Shown here: piece after piece, positions 30,663 through 36,977 of the stretch
Position numbering within the stretch: position 1 is the stretch's first letter
How the letters are laid out: every line of letters starts with the position of its first letter
Source of the DNA: RGIG1995 sp045658315
GTDB taxonomy: Bacteria; Bacillota; Clostridia; Oscillospirales; CAG-272
Direction of reading: 5' to 3'
DNA length: 42,178 bases
NCBI GenBank assembly: GCA_045658315.1
Contig: JAZOUV010000016.1
Span: 1 to 42,178, forward strand
Made by a program: the position numbers and the translations under genes
Notes under the pieces: model-generated
Seen by the model: the letters and a program-made list of their open reading frames with translations, nothing else
Database searches by the model: none
What the model was told of the DNA's origin: nothing

Positions 30663-31535
30663 TTATTCCTTTGCTGCTAATTTATCTAAATATTCGTTAT
30701 ACGCTTTATCCACTTTTTGAGATAAAAATCCTAATTGTTTTTCAGATACCTTATTAATATCTGCATGACCTTTAAAATCATTAAAGGCGGTATGTTTAGC
30801 AAGTGTCTTTTTGGCTAGTTCAACATCACCGTTACAGATTTCAACAATTTTCTCCCAAACTTTCTTTTTAAGTTCGATAGTTTCCGGACTATCCGGAGTG
30901 TTACCGGTGTTAAAATTAAATCCTTTACAATCTTCTTTCTTGATTCCGGCAGCTTCTAATATTTCCCATGAAGGAGAAATCCCTAATTTCTTTTTAATGG
31001 CTCTTTGTAATAAATTCGCTGTCGCTTTTTCTTCTACTTTGGTTTGAGGTAGTGTCAATGCTGATACTACAACTTTTTTAGTTTTTCCATCTACTTCTCT
31101 ATCCTCAACAATTTGCCATTGTCTGAAAAATTCACCAAAACTGTCAGCCGAACCCTCATAAATTTCTGCGTCCTCGGGATGTCCTGCAAAATAAACCTGA
31201 CCGCTTATTTTTATTGTGTAATGATTTGTGTCAGGATCTATTATTTCTTTTTGATAAGCAACTCCCCTCTCATTGCTGTTTTGTTTACAAACAAGTCCAA
31301 AGAAATTCGCAATCTGTTTGCTGCCTAAGTGGTCTATATAAGGCTCACCGCCAAAATTAACTACATTTTTAGGTGATAATGTTTTATAAGCGAGTGTCAT
31401 AATTTGCTTCATTTTTTCCGCACGTTTTGCAACAATTTCTAACGGCGGTAAACCGTCATTACTTACAGGCATTGCCGAAATCGGCGGAGCTGCAATATTC
31501 GCTTGTGGTTCTAAATCAATAATTTCATTTTCCAT
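30663..31535 (-). CDS. Putative single-strand DNA annealing protein
   Basis: A 290-aa protein just upstream of the exonuclease gene, the position of phage annealing proteins. Its middle part contains GGEPYIDHLGSKQIANFFGL, then VYFAGHPEDAEIYEGSADSF, and ATANLLQRAIKKKLGISPSW, which has the look of Rad52/Erf-like phage proteins (basic helix after a beta sheet), and it ends in a Lys-rich helical tail. No motif is decisive, so the call rests on pairing with the nuclease and general fold impression. Confidence 0.5.
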   Translation of the reverse strand: MENEIIDLEPQANIAAPPISAMPVSNDGLPPLEIVAKRAEKMKQIMTLAYKTLSPKNVVNFGGEPYIDHLGSKQIANFFGLVCKQNSNERGVAYQKEIIDPDTNHYTIKISGQVYFAGHPEDAEIYEGSADSFGEFFRQWQIVEDREVDGKTKKVVVSALTLPQTKVEEKATANLLQRAIKKKLGISPSWEILEAAGIKKEDCKGFNFNTGNTPDSPETIELKKKVWEKIVEICNGDVELAKKTLAKHTAFNDFKGHADINKVSEKQLGFLSQKVDKAYNEYLDKLAAKE

Positions 31536-31551
31536 TTTTTCATTCTCCTTT

Positions 31552-31719
31552 CTATAAATTCAAAAAATCATTTTCCATTTGATATTCTGCTTGTGTTTCC
31601 AAATAGTCCATTCTTTGTTCCTGTTCCCATTCTTCGTCATATAAAACTCCGCCCTCATCATAAGGTGCGGTTAAATGACGTTCATATTCCGCTTGAGCTT
31701 TTCCAAATCCTGCTGCCAT
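31552..31719 (-). CDS. Small acidic 55-aa protein
   Basis: A frame of 55 codons with AAAGGAG upstream and start two bases after the stop of the 31722 gene. It is very acidic and Tyr/Glu-rich (MAAGFGKAQAEYERHLTAPY, then DEEWEQEQRMDYLETQAEYQ). An acidic small protein near the recombination genes could be a nuclease or DNA-mimic inhibitor, but that is only speculation. Spacing and ribosome site support translation. Confidence 0.65.
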   Translation of the reverse strand: MAAGFGKAQAEYERHLTAPYDEGGVLYDEEWEQEQRMDYLETQAEYQMENDFLNL

Positions 31720-31721
31720 AA

Positions 31722-31934
31722 TTAAACTGCTCCTTTCTTTAGCTTTTCGTAATAATCTTTTAACAGTCCTTTTTGAGCCATTTGTATCATTTCGGAATAC
31801 GCATCATGACTCATTATTGCCATTAACTCAACGGTTATCTTTGGAAACACCGCCGAGACAAGACGTTTATTCATATCGTATAAATGATTGTATACAGCTC
31901 TGTGCATATCTTCTGTAGTGTCGGTTGTTGTCAT
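31722..31934 (-). CDS. Small 70-aa early protein
   Basis: Start chosen at 31934, with GGAGGAG nine bases upstream; the frame continues open to 31970 without a good site. The protein is helical (MTTTDTTEDMHRAVYNHLYD; LVSAVFPKITVELMAIMSHD) with a basic end. No family recognised. It is the second or third gene after the structured leader. Confidence 0.62.
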   Translation of the reverse strand: MTTTDTTEDMHRAVYNHLYDMNKRLVSAVFPKITVELMAIMSHDAYSEMIQMAQKGLLKDYYEKLKKGAV

Positions 31935-32003
31935 TTCAACTCCTCCATCGGGATTTCTTCCAAAATACAAATCTCATTGTTTAATTTCGTTTCTTGTTTT
32001 TTG

Positions 32004-32093
32004 TCAAACTGTACAAGTAATGTACAAGTAAGTAACAAGTTCCATACAAGCAAAAAACAAATAAGCCTACGCATAATCAATAAATCTTTCATA
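32004..32093 (-). CDS. 29-aa hydrophobic peptide at start of early operon
   Basis: A frame with AAGGAG upstream. MKDLLIMRRLICFLLVWKLV followed by TYLYITCTV is nearly all hydrophobic with basic residues near the N-terminus, so a single membrane helix. Its end overlaps a tandem 11-base repeat (TGTACAAGTAA at 32010-32020 and 32021-32031). It may be a small membrane peptide or a leader peptide. Confidence 0.45.
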
Positions 32094-32119
32094 TAGTTCT
32101 CCTTTCTTTCAAAAAAAAG

Positions 32120-32175
32120 GGGGCAGTAGAATAAAATAGAGTTTAAATAGTTTTGAATTAAGAATATCGCCCCCG
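32120..32175 (-). terminator. Large-loop stem followed by T8 on minus strand
   Basis: GGGGGC (32120-32125) pairs with GCCCCC (32170-32175); on the minus strand the 3' arm is followed by eight T. The 44-base loop makes it weaker than a standard terminator. It lies before the 29-aa ORF in the early operon and may be a conditional terminator that antitermination overrides. Confidence 0.45.
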
Positions 32176-32210
32176 GTAGCTTTATAGATTAGTTAGAAGT
32201 CTAAAGAAAA

Positions 32211-32268
32211 GAGCGGGAAAGTGTGTATATACAATGTACCCGTAAACATAAATAGGAAGCCCGCTCTA
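32211..32268 (-). other. 8-bp inverted repeat in early leader
   Basis: AGAGCGGG (32211-32218) and CCCGCTCT (32261-32268) are perfect complements around a 42-base interior that includes TGTGTATATACAATG with local symmetry. Part of the chain of stems between the ribbon-helix-helix gene and the early operon. Confidence 0.6.
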
Positions 32269-32280
32269 CTTGTTTTCATC

Positions 32281-32572
32281 AATCTGAAGAGATAATAAAT
32301 TCTATAGGCAACTGTCAAGTAATCCTTGACAGCTGAATTATAAAATTTCTTACTCTGCGGCGTTGCTCTTTCGAGTTGCAGTCGGTTTTTCTCCGCTGTT
32401 TATTCAGTCCTCTTTCGAGGTATTTACCAACGCTATTACTGCTTTATTTACTTTTCAATGTTCAACACAAACTAAACGTATAATTGACATACGCTTTTAT
32501 TTTTGTTATTCTTTTTTTTGGAGAGATTCAGCGGAGCTTTATCAGAAGTTCTGCTTTTCTCCGTACAAATAA
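32281..32572 (-). ncRNA. Candidate structured RNA with two GAAA tetraloops and pseudoknot
   Basis: On the minus strand: CCTC-GAAA-GAGG (32420-32409) and CTC-GAAA-GAG (32375-32366) are GNRA tetraloop hairpins. Long-range stems are CTCCGCTG (32536-32529) with CAGCGGAG (32398-32391), 8 bp, and GCGTTG with CAACGC (around 32434-32429 and 32364-32359). Their interleaved order gives a pseudoknot topology. CTCCG can instead pair with CGGAG at about 32553-32549, giving an alternative fold. Also CGTAT/ATACG hairpin near 32478-32494 and the 32312-32332 hairpin. No ORF fits. Confidence 0.5.
32312..32332. promoter_or_regulatory. Perfect palindromic hairpin containing TTGACA in both directions
   Basis: CTGTCAAG (32312-32319) and CTTGACAG (32325-32332) form an 8-bp stem with loop TAATC. 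Each arm carries TTGACA, one per strand. A leftward -10-like TATCTC lies 18 bases beyond on the minus strand, weak. It could be an operator, a bidirectional -35 pair or an RNA hairpin. Confidence 0.5.
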
Positions 32573-32716
32573 CTAACTCTCTCCGGTTAGTTCATACTTA
32601 AATTTTTCTTTTAAGATTTTAGCGATTACATAATTTCTTGAGCGTTCGTTTTTATGTGCAAACTCGTCAATGATTTTAAGTAAATCGTTTTCTAATCTTA
32701 TTGAAAATGTGTTCAT
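32573..32716 (-). CDS. Ribbon-helix-helix (Arc/CopG-like) regulator
   Basis: A 47-aa protein: strand MNTFSIRLEN, helix DLLKIIDEFAHKNERS, turn, helix RNYVIAKILKEKF. This is a minimal ribbon-helix-helix fold. AAGAGG precedes the ATG. It is transcribed divergently from the CI-like repressor at 32822, from a strong promoter, so it takes the place of Cro or Arc in the genetic switch: it probably represses the repressor promoter or regulates the early operon. It is the first gene of the leftward early unit. Confidence 0.85.
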   Translation of the reverse strand: MNTFSIRLENDLLKIIDEFAHKNERSRNYVIAKILKEKFKYELTGES

Positions 32717-32729
32717 ATAATAACCTCTT

Positions 32730-32759
32730 TTGTTTGCGTTAAACATATATTAACATAAT
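32730..32759 (+). promoter_or_regulatory. Repressor promoter candidate
   Basis: TTGTTT (32730-32735), 18-bp spacer, CATAAT (32754-32759), giving a ~56-base leader before the repressor start. Overlaps the leftward early promoter, so binding at the shared centre would control both. Confidence 0.55.
32738..32754. promoter_or_regulatory. Operator candidate GTTAA-N7-TTAAC
   Basis: GTTAA (32738-32742) and TTAAC (32750-32754) are inverted around seven bases and cover the -10 of the leftward promoter and the spacer of the rightward one. A second inverted pair CATAA/TTATG lies at 32754-32771 and related ATTAACATA copies at 32749 and near 32808. Fits an operator for the CI-like or ribbon-helix-helix protein. 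Confidence 0.5.
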
Positions 32760-32775
32760 GGTTATTTTATGTCAA
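32747..32775 (-). promoter_or_regulatory. Leftward early promoter
   Basis: On the minus strand TTGACA (32775-32770), 17-bp spacer, TAATAT (32752-32747). The -35 is a full consensus and the start of transcription would be about 32740, 24 bases before the ribbon-helix-helix gene. The box CCTATTGACAT is shared with the promoter at 20587-20616. Confidence 0.75.
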
Positions 32776-32821
32776 TAGGTAAAACAAACTTTTATTAAAC
32801 AAAAATTAACATAGGTGCAAA

Positions 32822-33475
32822 ATGACTACTGTTGGTGAAATTTTAGACACTATACAAAACTTAACAAACTCAAAAATTTCGCAAGAGGAATTTGGAAAAG
32901 CTCTCGGAACGGGCAGGTCTAATATATCATTACGTATAAAAAATGAAAGCCAGGTTACGCATGAAGAACTTAAAAGGCTTGAAAATTATTTTAACGTCAT
33001 TTTATTAGAGGGCGGGATTAAGACTTTGGCAATGATGCCGTTAAATAATGACCGCATAGAAATAGGCTACTGGGAGGGATTGCCGGATGCCCTCAAAAAA
33101 TCAAAAGTACAATCTGTATGGTTTGACCGTGAAATTATCGAGAACGACTGGGAAATGTCACCCGAGCATTTAAGAATCATCCCTATGATTGGGGATAAGA
33201 TGTCTAACTATTGGTATAAAATCAATAACAACGATATTTTAATAATTGACACATCGCACAATTATATTATGGGTAACGGGGTTTATTTTGGTACAAGTCA
33301 AAATAATACCCGTTTTTGGATTCGGGAAATGCAAGTGTTGATTAATAATGATGTGCAAATAAAAGGGTTTGCACCGTCAGGAGACACGCAAAAGACATTC
33401 ACCCAAAAACAGCTTGAAGATGTCGATTTCAAATTAATTGGTAAGGTTATAAAAAATGTGAGTTTTAGGTTATAG
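32822..33475 (+). CDS. CI-like repressor with degenerate S24 domain
   Basis: A 217-aa repressor-like protein. Residues ~10-58 form an HTH (SQEEFGKALGTGRSNISLRI). Residues ~115-215 have the S24/LexA beta fold (HLRIIPMIGDKMSNYWYKIN, then NDILIIDTS), but the catalytic serine of the GDSM motif is replaced by Lys126 (GDKM), and the general-base lysine position appears as Arg168. Autocleavage is therefore unlikely. It is divergent from the ribbon-helix-helix gene and heads a rightward unit. Prophage repressor role inferred. Confidence 0.85.
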   Translation: MTTVGEILDTIQNLTNSKISQEEFGKALGTGRSNISLRIKNESQVTHEELKRLENYFNVILLEGGIKTLAMMPLNNDRIEIGYWEGLPDALKKSKVQSVWFDREIIENDWEMSPEHLRIIPMIGDKMSNYWYKINNNDILIIDTSHNYIMGNGVYFGTSQNNTRFWIREMQVLINNDVQIKGFAPSGDTQKTFTQKQLEDVDFKLIGKVIKNVSFRL

Positions 33476-33487
33476 AAAGGAATGGTT

Positions 33488-34558
33488 ATGGAGTTTATTG
33501 AAAAGATAAATGAATTAAAAGAGCGTGCGGAAAACTTAAAAGACAATTTAAAAACAGAGGAAGCAACAAAAACCGCTCTTATTATGCCTTTTTTGAGTGC
33601 ATTAGGTTATGATGTTTTTAATCCGCTCGAAGTGGTGCCGGAATATGTTCCGGACAGAAGCCCAAAAAGAGATGATAAAGTTGACTATGCGATTCTTTTA
33701 GATAATAAACCCACAATCCTGATAGAATGTAAAAGAGTTGAGAATGATAAACTTGATATAAAAAAACACGGTGCACAGCTTTTCAAATACTTTACCGCAA
33801 GTAAAGCAAAATTCATAATATTTACAAACGGCATTGTTTACAAATTCTTTTCGGATGTTGAAGAACCGAACATTTTAGACAAAGAACCGTTTTTTGTTTT
33901 TAACCTTTCGAACTTTAAACCAAATCAGGTAAAAACACTTGAAGCGTTTTGCAGAGAGAATTTTGATGTGGACAAGGCTTTTTCAAGTGCCGGTGATTTG
34001 AAATATATAAGAGCGTTTGAAGAAGTTATAGAAGAAGCATACAGAAACCCGTCAGACGATTTTGTCAAATACATGCTTGATAAATCGGGAATATTTGAGG
34101 GGATTAAAACCGCAAAGGTTATAGAAAAGCATAAAAAAACAACAGTAGAAGCGTTCAACCTTTTCATGTCAAAAGTTATGAAAACATCACTTGATTTTAA
34201 TATTGCACCGAAAGAAGAGCAAAAAGAATCTAAAACGGAAATTACAACCACTCTTGAAGAATTAGAGGGGTATGCAATTATTAAAGCACTTTTATATGGT
34301 GTAATTGATTATACAAGGGTAACATACAAAGATACTGTTAGTTATTTCAATGTAACGCTTGACAATAACATTCTAAAAACGGTTTGTAGACTATATTTGA
34401 ATAAGCAAAATAAATATATTGCGTTTTTATTACCGCAGCCGGATGGCAGAAATAAAGAAGATAAAATTCAAATAAAAAATATAAATGATTTATTTAATTT
34501 TAAAGACAGACTTATAAACAGAGTTTCAGAGTTAGAACAAAATTATACTAAAAAGTAA
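33488..34558 (+). CDS. HsdR N-terminal-domain protein
   Basis: A 356-aa protein with an HSDR_N-type nuclease-like domain: ATKTALIMPFLSALGYDVFN, then EVVPEYVPDR, then DDKVDYAILLDNKPTILIEC-KR (Asp-x15-Glu-x-Lys pattern). The helicase part of true HsdR is absent; the C-terminal third is a separate alpha/beta domain. Start at 33488 with AAGGA at a normal distance; an ATG six bases upstream has none. Such stand-alone proteins sit beside prophage repressors and may act in exclusion or defence. Function inferred. Confidence 0.78.
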   Translation: MEFIEKINELKERAENLKDNLKTEEATKTALIMPFLSALGYDVFNPLEVVPEYVPDRSPKRDDKVDYAILLDNKPTILIECKRVENDKLDIKKHGAQLFKYFTASKAKFIIFTNGIVYKFFSDVEEPNILDKEPFFVFNLSNFKPNQVKTLEAFCRENFDVDKAFSSAGDLKYIRAFEEVIEEAYRNPSDDFVKYMLDKSGIFEGIKTAKVIEKHKKTTVEAFNLFMSKVMKTSLDFNIAPKEEQKESKTEITTTLEELEGYAIIKALLYGVIDYTRVTYKDTVSYFNVTLDNNILKTVCRLYLNKQNKYIAFLLPQPDGRNKEDKIQIKNINDLFNFKDRLINRVSELEQNYTKK

Positions 34559-34569
34559 AGGAATTTAGT

Positions 34570-34746
34570 ATGAAAAAATTTATTGCGGAAATTATTTTAG
34601 TATTATTTTGTTGTATGATAGTTGCACCGGTAGTTGAAGCAAAGACAAATGCGACTAAAAAAACATCAGTAAGTTCTTACAGAAAAAATAAATATGGTAC
34701 ATATAAACATGTAAATTATAAAAGAACGCAACATTATAAAAAGTAG
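34570..34746 (+). CDS. Small secreted basic protein, 58 aa
   Basis: MKKFIAEIILVLFCCMIVAP is a signal peptide core followed by VVEAK, a probable AxA-like cleavage site at VEA. The mature ~34 residues are very basic and Tyr-rich (SYRKNKYGTYKHVNYK). AAGGA lies seven bases before the start. A secreted cationic peptide in the lysogeny block could affect the host envelope or competitors; no family is recognised. Confidence 0.65.
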   Translation: MKKFIAEIILVLFCCMIVAPVVEAKTNATKKTSVSSYRKNKYGTYKHVNYKRTQHYKK

Positions 34747-34753
34747 GTTTAAT

Positions 34754-35308
34754 ATGGGATTTCATTTAAGAAAAACATTTAAAACAGGTTTGTTCAATTT
34801 TAATCTTTCCAATTCGGGCATTGGAACCTCTTTTGGTATAAAAGGTTTAAGGGTTGGTGTTGACGGCAAAGGACGTACATATATAGGTGGTGGGAAAGGT
34901 ATATTACGATATAGAAAATATTTAAGCGGCAAGGATATTGAAGAAAACCAAACAATTTATAGTATGGTATATGATTATTTGCCTTATATGTTGAAAGAAA
35001 ATACTTTAGTGTTTATAAATAAACTTTTCTTTTGGATTCTTGCACCATTGCTGTTTTTGGGTGCGATAGGAAATGTTTTAAAAGAACCCATAATGTCATT
35101 AATAATTTTAGGCATAATATATCTGTTTGCTCTACCCCCATATTTATCAAAACAAGCAAAGGCAAGAAAAGAATGTGTTAATGCTTTAAAGGAATTACGA
35201 AATGGGAACCAAACATCTGCAATAGAATGTTTTAAAAATGCACTGATTTATAAAAATAAATACTACCAAGAACGATTAAATAAAATAATTGAAATATTAT
35301 CACAATAA
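34754..35308 (+). CDS. DUF4236 membrane protein
   Basis: A 184-aa protein. Residues 1-55 are the DUF4236 motif: MGFHLRKTFKTGLFNFNLSN, SGIGTSFGIKGLRVGVDGKG, RTYIGGGKGI. Two transmembrane helices follow (about 91-109 and 112-130), then a charged helical tail that may form a TPR-like pair. DUF4236 occurs on phage and mobile-element membrane proteins of unknown role, often fused to membrane segments. Located in the cargo block after the repressor. Confidence 0.85.
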   Translation: MGFHLRKTFKTGLFNFNLSNSGIGTSFGIKGLRVGVDGKGRTYIGGGKGILRYRKYLSGKDIEENQTIYSMVYDYLPYMLKENTLVFINKLFFWILAPLLFLGAIGNVLKEPIMSLIILGIIYLFALPPYLSKQAKARKECVNALKELRNGNQTSAIECFKNALIYKNKYYQERLNKIIEILSQ

Positions 35309-35702
35309 AAAATTAATACTTTTAATTATTTTCCTAACATTGGGAAAATGCCATGCAAAGCACCTTTATCAAGAATCGGTATACCAAAATTATTGGTGCG
35401 AATCACATAATGGAGTTACCGAATACAAGCTGAGGGATTATACCCGTGTCGATTGTTTAACGGGAACACAGGCAATTGAATTTGATTTTGCGAACAAATG
35501 GGCTGAATGTATTGGGCAAGCGTTGCATTATGGGATTATGACAGGCAAACAGCCCGCATGTTGCCTTATTATGGAAAGAGGGGATAAGGACTTAAAATAT
35601 TTAAAACGATTAAGACGGGTTGCGTATAAAAAAGGCATACGGACTTATACAATAAAACCGATTACTTTAATGAAGTCCGGAATATACCCTAAAGAAAAAT
35701 AA
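35289..35702 (+). CDS. Secreted PD-(D/E)XK-like protein
   Basis: A 137-aa protein starting at TTG (35289, overlapping the DUF4236 gene by 20 bases). It has a signal peptide (KLILLIIFLTLGKCHA) and a globular part with Asp55, Glu64-x-Asp66, Lys70 and Gln77 in RVDCLTGTQAIEFDFANKWA followed by ECIGQALHYG, reminiscent of PD-(D/E)XK nucleases in a family of small secreted proteins. Whether it is an active nuclease is unknown. An extracellular nuclease encoded by a prophage would be a lysogenic-conversion trait. Confidence 0.65.
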   Translation: MKYYHNKKLILLIIFLTLGKCHAKHLYQESVYQNYWCESHNGVTEYKLRDYTRVDCLTGTQAIEFDFANKWAECIGQALHYGIMTGKQPACCLIMERGDKDLKYLKRLRRVAYKKGIRTYTIKPITLMKSGIYPKEK

Positions 35703-35704
35703 AA

Positions 35705-35729
35705 CCTCCGACGAGGAAACCGCCGGAGG
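35705..35729 (-). terminator. Terminator of late operon (bidirectional)
   Basis: CCTCCG (35705-35710) and CGGAGG (35724-35729) form a 6-bp GC stem. On the minus strand it is followed by TTTTATTTTT, ending the leftward late transcripts after the endolysin gene; it also lies immediately after the rightward cargo genes, whose last stop is at 35702. Confidence 0.75.
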
Positions 35730-35779
35730 TGTAGTAATGTATTAAGAATATGAAAAAGTTTGGTTTGGTTTTAATAGAA

Positions 35780-35830
35780 AGCCTTGCTTTAATGTAGATA
35801 TACACGAACACGAAAGGAGTTAGCAAGGCT
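35780..35830. other. 9-bp inverted repeat in convergent gap
   Basis: AGCCTTGCT (35780-35788) and AGCAAGGCT (35822-35830) are perfect complements with a 33-base loop that contains AAGGAGT. The gap of ~160 bases between the converging units otherwise holds the terminator and nothing coding that I trust. Confidence 0.6.
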
Positions 35831-35863
35831 GAAAAGAAAAGAGAGAGATTTATTATGAAAAAA

Positions 35864-36307
35864 TTAAACATCGAAAATTTCAATAGCGTTTTTGCGGTCT
35901 CCTAAATTGTCGACATGCACCCATGAAACCGCATATTTTATATTTTCCATTCGGGATATAGATTGGAACTTATGAAAATTTAATTGCACGCATTTATACA
36001 GTTCAGGTACATCTTTTATATCTTCAGGTTTTATATCAAACGCACGGCCTAAAATGTGGCCGCTTAAATACGGTGTTTTTTTAGAGCGTACAATGGAATC
36101 AGTATTGCACCTCAAACCCGATTCTTTATAAGAACCGCCCCATGCGTAATTGTTAATAATTAAAGGTTTACCCCAAATTTCTCTTAAAAGGTCAGCATCT
36201 TTTTTCATACCCTCGTCAAGAAACCGCCACGCAAACACCCCAAAATGAGCATACACAGCAGGGGAAACAAGCTCATGCAGTTTGAACCATTTACACTCAT
36301 AAACCAT
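35864..36307 (-). CDS. Endolysin, peptidase M15-like
   Basis: A 147-aa D-Ala-D-Ala-type metallopeptidase. Zinc ligands His84 and Asp91 in SGHILGRAFD (the SxHxxGxAxD motif) and His131 in SWVHVD. Arg74 in VRSKKTPY lies in the usual upstream position. It likely cleaves peptide cross-links in peptidoglycan at lysis. It is the last gene of the late operon, three bases after the holin-like gene, and its end is followed by the terminator. Confidence 0.9.
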   Translation of the reverse strand: MVYECKWFKLHELVSPAVYAHFGVFAWRFLDEGMKKDADLLREIWGKPLIINNYAWGGSYKESGLRCNTDSIVRSKKTPYLSGHILGRAFDIKPEDIKDVPELYKCVQLNFHKFQSISRMENIKYAVSWVHVDNLGDRKNAIEIFDV

Positions 36308-36309
36308 AC

Positions 36310-36519
36310 TTACCCCCTGACAATATCATCAAGCCTGTGATGACAGCTTTTAACAGAATCCTCAACTCTTACCATTCTTTCAATAAGATTGTTATGCTTA
36401 TCTTGCTTTTTTTCTAAAGAAATTAGTTTTTCCTCAAATTTGCCTATTTTAAATGCTATATATAAAGCCTGTATAACTACAGTAATTAAAATCCCTGCTA
36501 ATTCGTAACTCATTATCAT
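36310..36519 (-). CDS. Holin-like / XhlA-type small membrane protein
   Basis: A 69-aa protein from the ATG at 36519 (TAATG overlap with the DUF1353 gene; GGGAGAG upstream). One transmembrane helix near the N-terminus (ELAGILITVVIQALYIAF) followed by a charged coiled coil (KFEEKLISLEKKQDKHNNLI). This topology fits XhlA/hemolysin-type lysis proteins and phage spanin-like or holin partners. It lies between DUF1353 and the endolysin, supporting a lysis role. Confidence 0.65.
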   Translation of the reverse strand: MIMSYELAGILITVVIQALYIAFKIGKFEEKLISLEKKQDKHNNLIERMVRVEDSVKSCHHRLDDIVRG

Positions 36520-36977
36520 TAACTCTCCCATTTGCAAAAACGCTGAAAGCAATCGACACTATGAAACATTAAATAACGCTTGAACTTTCCTACTTTTGAA
36601 CTCTCCAAAAGTGCATTAAAAACCTCGCTTGAAAAGTGTCTGTCATTCATAATATAGTGGTGATTCTCGCACATCACATCATGGACGAGTGCCGCAATCA
36701 GAAAGCTGTTATCTGTCGGGGCACCGATTATCCTACGGAATAACCACGGGATTGATGCCCCGTCATAACAATAATTTTTGGGAATGTCAAACTCATAAGT
36801 TCTGTCTTTGACTTTATCAACAAGCCTAACGGTTATTGTTCTTTTGTTTATAAACGGATATTTTTTTATTGCTTTGATTTCTGCATCACTCATTGACGGT
36901 ACAGCATAACGAATAGATACATACGGAGTATCACTAAAATAAACTATGACATTTTTGTTTTCAGTCCATTTTATCAT
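36519..36977 (-). CDS. DUF1353 protein
   Basis: A 152-aa member of DUF1353, a frequent phage protein of the lysis/tail end. Signature features: DIPKNYCYDGASIPWLFRRI and AALVHDVMCENHHYIMND, with a His-Asp pair that may bind metal. The family's function is not established; it is often found near endolysins. It shares one base with the HNH gene upstream. Confidence 0.85.
   Translation of the reverse strand: MIKWTENKNVIVYFSDTPYVSIRYAVPSMSDAEIKAIKKYPFINKRTITVRLVDKVKDRTYEFDIPKNYCYDGASIPWLFRRIIGAPTDNSFLIAALVHDVMCENHHYIMNDRHFSSEVFNALLESSKVGKFKRYLMFHSVDCFQRFCKWES

Larger units (their letters stand above)
32717..32821. promoter_or_regulatory. Divergent control region of the genetic switch
   Basis: A 105-base region between the ribbon-helix-helix gene and the repressor gene, with overlapping divergent promoters, the GTTAA-N7-TTAAC palindrome and several AACATA repeats. 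Layout mirrors 20565-20620. It is the obvious lysis-lysogeny switch. Confidence 0.7.

Noticed and set aside
32484..32512. Rightward promoter TTGACA-17-TATTCT in the structured early region
   Set aside because: It would transcribe antisense to the ribbon-helix-helix gene with a ~300-base leader and lies within a local palindrome; consensus match may be chance.
32363..32572. Rightward 69-aa frame in the early leader
   Set aside because: TTG start without ribosome site, antisense to the early operon, and it coincides with the structured region. Composition is Phe/Ser-rich noise.
35689..35883. Leftward 64-aa hydrophobic frame resembling a holin
   Set aside because: It runs through the late terminator hairpin and overlaps the endolysin gene end; no ribosome site at its start. 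Its hydrophobic character comes from reading AT-rich noncoding DNA.
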